DNA from: Proteus vulgaris
Lineage (GTDB): Bacteria; Pseudomonadota; Gammaproteobacteria; Enterobacterales; Enterobacteriaceae
Reading direction: 5' to 3'
Length of the DNA: 64,000 nt
Assembly (NCBI RefSeq): GCF_016239305.1
Contig: NZ_JAEHOQ010000019.1
Coordinates: 1 to 64,000, forward strand
Shown here: positions 61,493 to 64,000 of the stretch, piece by piece
How the letters are laid out: each line of letters starts with the position of its first letter
Position numbering within the stretch: position 1 is the first letter of the stretch
The notes under the pieces: model-generated
Told to the model about the DNA's origin: nothing
The model's input: the letters and a program-made list of their open reading frames with translations, nothing else
The model's database searches: none
Position numbers and translations under genes: made by a program

Positions 61493-61555
61493 CATTACCT
61501 ATCGTTATAAAACCGACGTGATAATTGTGTGATTTACAATATGACTAAAGAACAC

Positions 61556-61591
61556 AAAAAAAGCCTCATTATTTTGATAATGAGGCTTTTT
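61556..61591. terminator. Bidirectional terminator between yejG and mepS
   Basis: Stem AAAAAGCCTCATTAT/ATAATGAGGCTTTTT with loop TTTG. It can serve both convergent genes. Confidence 0.88.
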
Positions 61592-61617
61592 ACTGCAATA
61601 AGATATAAGGGAATAAA

Positions 61618-62232
61618 TTATCTTAATACATTTTTCGAAAAGTTGTTCTCAGCAAGGGTTACTTCATTGTTTTCAATAACACGTCTTGCTGCATAAAAAC
61701 GCTTATTCCAGTAGACATTAGACATTTCTGACACCGTCACCCCATTGCTGGTGGATGCGTGTACAAATTTATCATTTCCAATATAAATACCAACATGGCG
61801 CATAGTACGGCCTGTCTTAAATAGAACTAAATCACCTGCTTGTAATTTTGATTTATTAACCTGAGTGCCTGAGAATTGTTGGTCTGAGGTTGAGCGAGGT
61901 AGTTCTACACCGAATTGTTCAAGGAAGGTTCTTTGTACAAAGGCAGAGCAGTCGATGCCTTTTTTCGTATCTCCGCCTAAGCGATAAGCGACGCCTTTCC
62001 AGTCTGCATATTGGTCAAGTATCTTAGATTTTATATCGAGATTCTTCACCAATGATTCAAATTCATCTTGAGATGCTTGGGAAATAGAAGTGTTTGATGA
62101 TGTCTTAAGTGGGGCAGTGCTTGAATTCGCTAAGCGTGAGTTTGCGTTCTGTGAGCTACAGGCCGATAGCGTAGCTACAACAATGAACGCCGGTATGAGC
62201 TTAAGCATTCTCATATACGGTTTTGTTCTCAT
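61618..62232 (-). CDS. mepS: Murein DD-endopeptidase MepS (Spr), NlpC/P60 family
   Basis: 204 residues. Lipobox 'TLSAC' (Cys25) and NlpC/P60 domain with Cys95 ('[10 protein letters not shown]'), His145 ('MRHVGIYIG') and His157 ('FVHAST'). It cuts D-Ala-mDAP crosslinks for wall growth; a lipoprotein of the outer membrane. Next to lpxT as in E. coli. Confidence 0.93.
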   Translation of the reverse strand: MRTKPYMRMLKLIPAFIVVATLSACSSQNANSRLANSSTAPLKTSSNTSISQASQDEFESLVKNLDIKSKILDQYADWKGVAYRLGGDTKKGIDCSAFVQRTFLEQFGVELPRSTSDQQFSGTQVNKSKLQAGDLVLFKTGRTMRHVGIYIGNDKFVHASTSNGVTVSEMSNVYWNKRFYAARRVIENNEVTLAENNFSKNVLR

Positions 62233-62589
62233 TGTGACAGATTTCCCTTACATCCTTACGTGCAGAAGTGCACCTGAATTACTCACCAAATAACCAGAGA
62301 ATATAGTGTAATTTAACTCTGGCAACCCTATTTCGCGAAAAACGTGCTCTAAAGCACGTAAATATCCACATTAAACAATAAATAATGAGGAAACTAGAAA
62401 AGTGTACAGAAAGAGGCGTTAAATGGCGAGAGAAAAGAGGTTGAATTTACAAAACATTAGATAATAAAGTGCTAATACTTAAAATAGATCTCATTTTGTC
62501 ATAATAATATTATTTAAATGTCAAAAAGTGACCAAAAGAATAAGTGACATTATGTTTGCACTTATTCTTTTTTAATTAATCAGAAGTAT
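62233..62589. other. Intergenic region between lpxT and mepS
   Basis: Leader of mepS and the 3' side of lpxT. No further gene seen. Confidence 0.5.
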
Positions 62590-63312
62590 TTACATTTTAT
62601 TTTTAAAAGGAAGATATTTTTCTAATTGTCTGACAATAATATCTGATAATGGTGTGATTAATAACCAACTTGTTGTGATTAAAGTTAAAGAAATAGAACC
62701 AACTAATATATCAGAAGCCCAATGTGCGCCAGCCATTACTCGTGGTAGTGCGAACACAACAGTAATAAGCAGTGCCCATAAGAAAGCGCGGAATGAAAGA
62801 TAACGTAATATAAAGCTACAAAAGATAAGTAACATTAAACCATGGTCGCCTGGAAAGCTGTCACCAGAGGCATCTTTTGTTGGAATGCCTGTCACTACTC
62901 CCACTCTATGTGCATCTTGAAAATAAAGTGTTGGGCTAGGTCTTTCTATTGGAATGTTTTGTCCAATTTGATTAATCAGTACAGCGCTGATTACCATCAC
63001 TAATCCTACAATTATAAGATGGCGTTTACCTTTATAATCTTTTTGACGAAAAGTATTGTAATAAAGTGCACCCATAGCTAACAAAATGACTAAATCAAAT
63101 TTTCTATTATTAATGTAAGCAACAAAAGTCGCGAAAAAAGTATCAGGCAAAATATGTTGATTGAAATAATAAAAAATATGGGTGTCTATTGATAGCCAAA
63201 ATCCATGTTGCGCAGGAAGATACCAAGAGAGAAAAATAATGAGGCCCATTAGGTTAAGTAGAAAAATAGCGAGGGCTTTTTGGCGAAAATTAGAAAGTTT
63301 CATAGTAATCAA
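62590..63312 (-). CDS. lpxT: Lipid A 1-diphosphate synthase LpxT (PAP2 family)
   Basis: 240 residues with six membrane segments. PAP2 motifs are 'RPSPTLYF' (motif 1, near 123-130), 'SFPGDHG' (motif 2), 'RVMAGAHWASDI' (motif 3). The whole reads like E. coli LpxT (YeiU), 'TKDASGDSFPGDHG' included. It adds a second phosphate to lipid A from undecaprenyl diphosphate on the periplasmic side. Transcribed towards mepS. Confidence 0.88.
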   Translation of the reverse strand: MITMKLSNFRQKALAIFLLNLMGLIIFLSWYLPAQHGFWLSIDTHIFYYFNQHILPDTFFATFVAYINNRKFDLVILLAMGALYYNTFRQKDYKGKRHLIIVGLVMVISAVLINQIGQNIPIERPSPTLYFQDAHRVGVVTGIPTKDASGDSFPGDHGLMLLIFCSFILRYLSFRAFLWALLITVVFALPRVMAGAHWASDILVGSISLTLITTSWLLITPLSDIIVRQLEKYLPFKNKM

Positions 63313-63649
63313 ATGACATATTTCACATGTTTTTGGTGATCTAGATCACAATAAGTTTAAGTTTGATTATAGGACTATAGTCAAAATAAAAAAATATATC
63401 TTTGCAATTTATTGCTTAGACGCATGTTAACTATTTGTTTAATTTTTGTTGTCCATATTCGCTCTTACTTAACTTAAATTTATAGTGTTTTTTCTTGGCA
63501 GTCTTAATTTGAGCATCTTATAATTTTTTTCTATTCTCTCATTAAAGATAAAAATTAAATAAATAAAGTAACGAGCCGATATTAGTTATGACTTTAATAA
63601 CATGTTGACTTGTCATATTTATACGCCCAATAATCAGAGGAGATTAGTT
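63313..63649. other. Intergenic region between lpxT and the small secreted-protein gene
   Basis: Divergent promoters must lie here. AT-rich; no gene seen. Confidence 0.45.
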
Positions 63650-63961
63650 TTGAAGAAGCTTTATATTGCAGCTATGTGCTTATCTTTATTATTAAGTGCA
63701 CCTTCTTTTGGTAAGGAAAATAAAGTTATAGGCTCCGGAACAATCACTTTTGTTGGTGCGATTGTTGAAGGTAATTGTCTAATGGATACAGATAAAAATA
63801 CTTTTAAAACAAAGTGTTGGAATGGTAGTGAAATGCAGGAATCTCAATATCAATTAGAAAGGAATAAGCAATTTAGCTCGAATTTGATTAACAACAAAGG
63901 TTCTATGGATATTAAGTGGATTAATGACAATTTAGCTATAATGAATATTGTTTATAATTAA
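63650..63961 (+). CDS. Small secreted protein with fimbrial-subunit-like N-terminus (paralogue of the gene at 1539)
   Basis: 103 residues from TTG 63650, chosen because CAGAGGAGA lies 6 bases upstream; an earlier ATG at 63602 gives an extra segment before the signal peptide and has no site. Signal peptide about 1-21 ('CLSLLLSAPSFG'). Mature start 'GSGTITFVGAIVEGNC' and a second Cys ('FKTKCWNGSEM'), same spacing as the paralogue at 1539-1850, with the same C-terminal 'NLAIM.IVYN' ending. Function unknown; gene pair flanks the window. Confidence 0.75.
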   Translation: MKKLYIAAMCLSLLLSAPSFGKENKVIGSGTITFVGAIVEGNCLMDTDKNTFKTKCWNGSEMQESQYQLERNKQFSSNLINNKGSMDIKWINDNLAIMNIVYN

Positions 63962-64000
63962 TTATACTAGGTTAGAATAATAATATTAATTGTATTAATT

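Overview
The window looks like a chromosome segment of Proteus (Morganellaceae), carrying one apparently complete prophage beside the scraps of an older one. The evidence is AT-rich DNA and an enterobacterial gene order on the right: yejM, yejL, yejK, rplY, radD (yejH), rsuA, bcr, yejG, mepS and lpxT, with tRNA-Pro(GGG) next to yejM as in E. coli. I cannot fix the species without a search.

Bases 1-8900 are host accessory DNA. They hold a lipid A acyltransferase, a small secreted protein whose paralogue sits at the far right end, a methyltransferase, and an SMI1/KNR4-type protein. They also hold two copies of the Fur-controlled small RNA RyhB, both on the minus strand about 4.3 kb apart, each with a sigma-70 promoter overlapped by a Fur box. 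Next to the second copy is a 53-residue basic protein with its own Fur box. A 5'-nucleotidase gene is split by an in-frame TGA. Several small genes follow (DUF1543, a lipoprotein, MmcQ/YjbR).

Bases about 9230-12374 are a decayed mobile region: an IS3-family transposase tail, the last part of a spanin (Rz) gene, a broken tail-fibre gene and a lipoprotein gene. It ends in a copy of the tRNA-Pro terminator and of the 11-bp-spaced repeats that also flank the right att site. I infer an older prophage in the same tRNA gene, now mostly deleted.

Bases 12375-52963 are a prophage of about 40.6 kb bounded by a 48-bp direct repeat of the tRNA 3' half. The leftward early region carries integrase, excisionase, small genes, a Gp157-like protein and a Rad52-like annealing protein. 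The switch has a LexA-like CI repressor, operator arrays on both sides, a YdaS/Cro-like and a YdaT/CII-like gene. Two near-identical palindromes lie where lambda has pI and pRE. Rightward genes cover replication (initiator with internal iterons, DnaC-like loader, DnaB helicase), a foreign-looking PIN-like gene, a Ref-like nuclease, a Q-like antiterminator, a DNA methyltransferase, lysis (holin, M15 endolysin, Rz/Rz1), terminase, head, and a contractile (myovirus-type) tail with baseplate and fibre. Three genes on the opposite strand or next to the att site look like lysogenic cargo: a kinase-like small protein, a secreted protein and a GNAT acetyltransferase. The terminase small-subunit gene contains ten TGCGCA palindromes in 155 bp, a candidate packaging site. 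The tail chaperone gene has a -1 frameshift site.

Bases 52917-64000 return to the host core genome: tRNA-Pro(GGG), envelope regulation (YejM), nucleoid protein YejK, ribosomal protein L25, RadD, RsuA, a Bcr-type exporter, YejG, MepS and LpxT.
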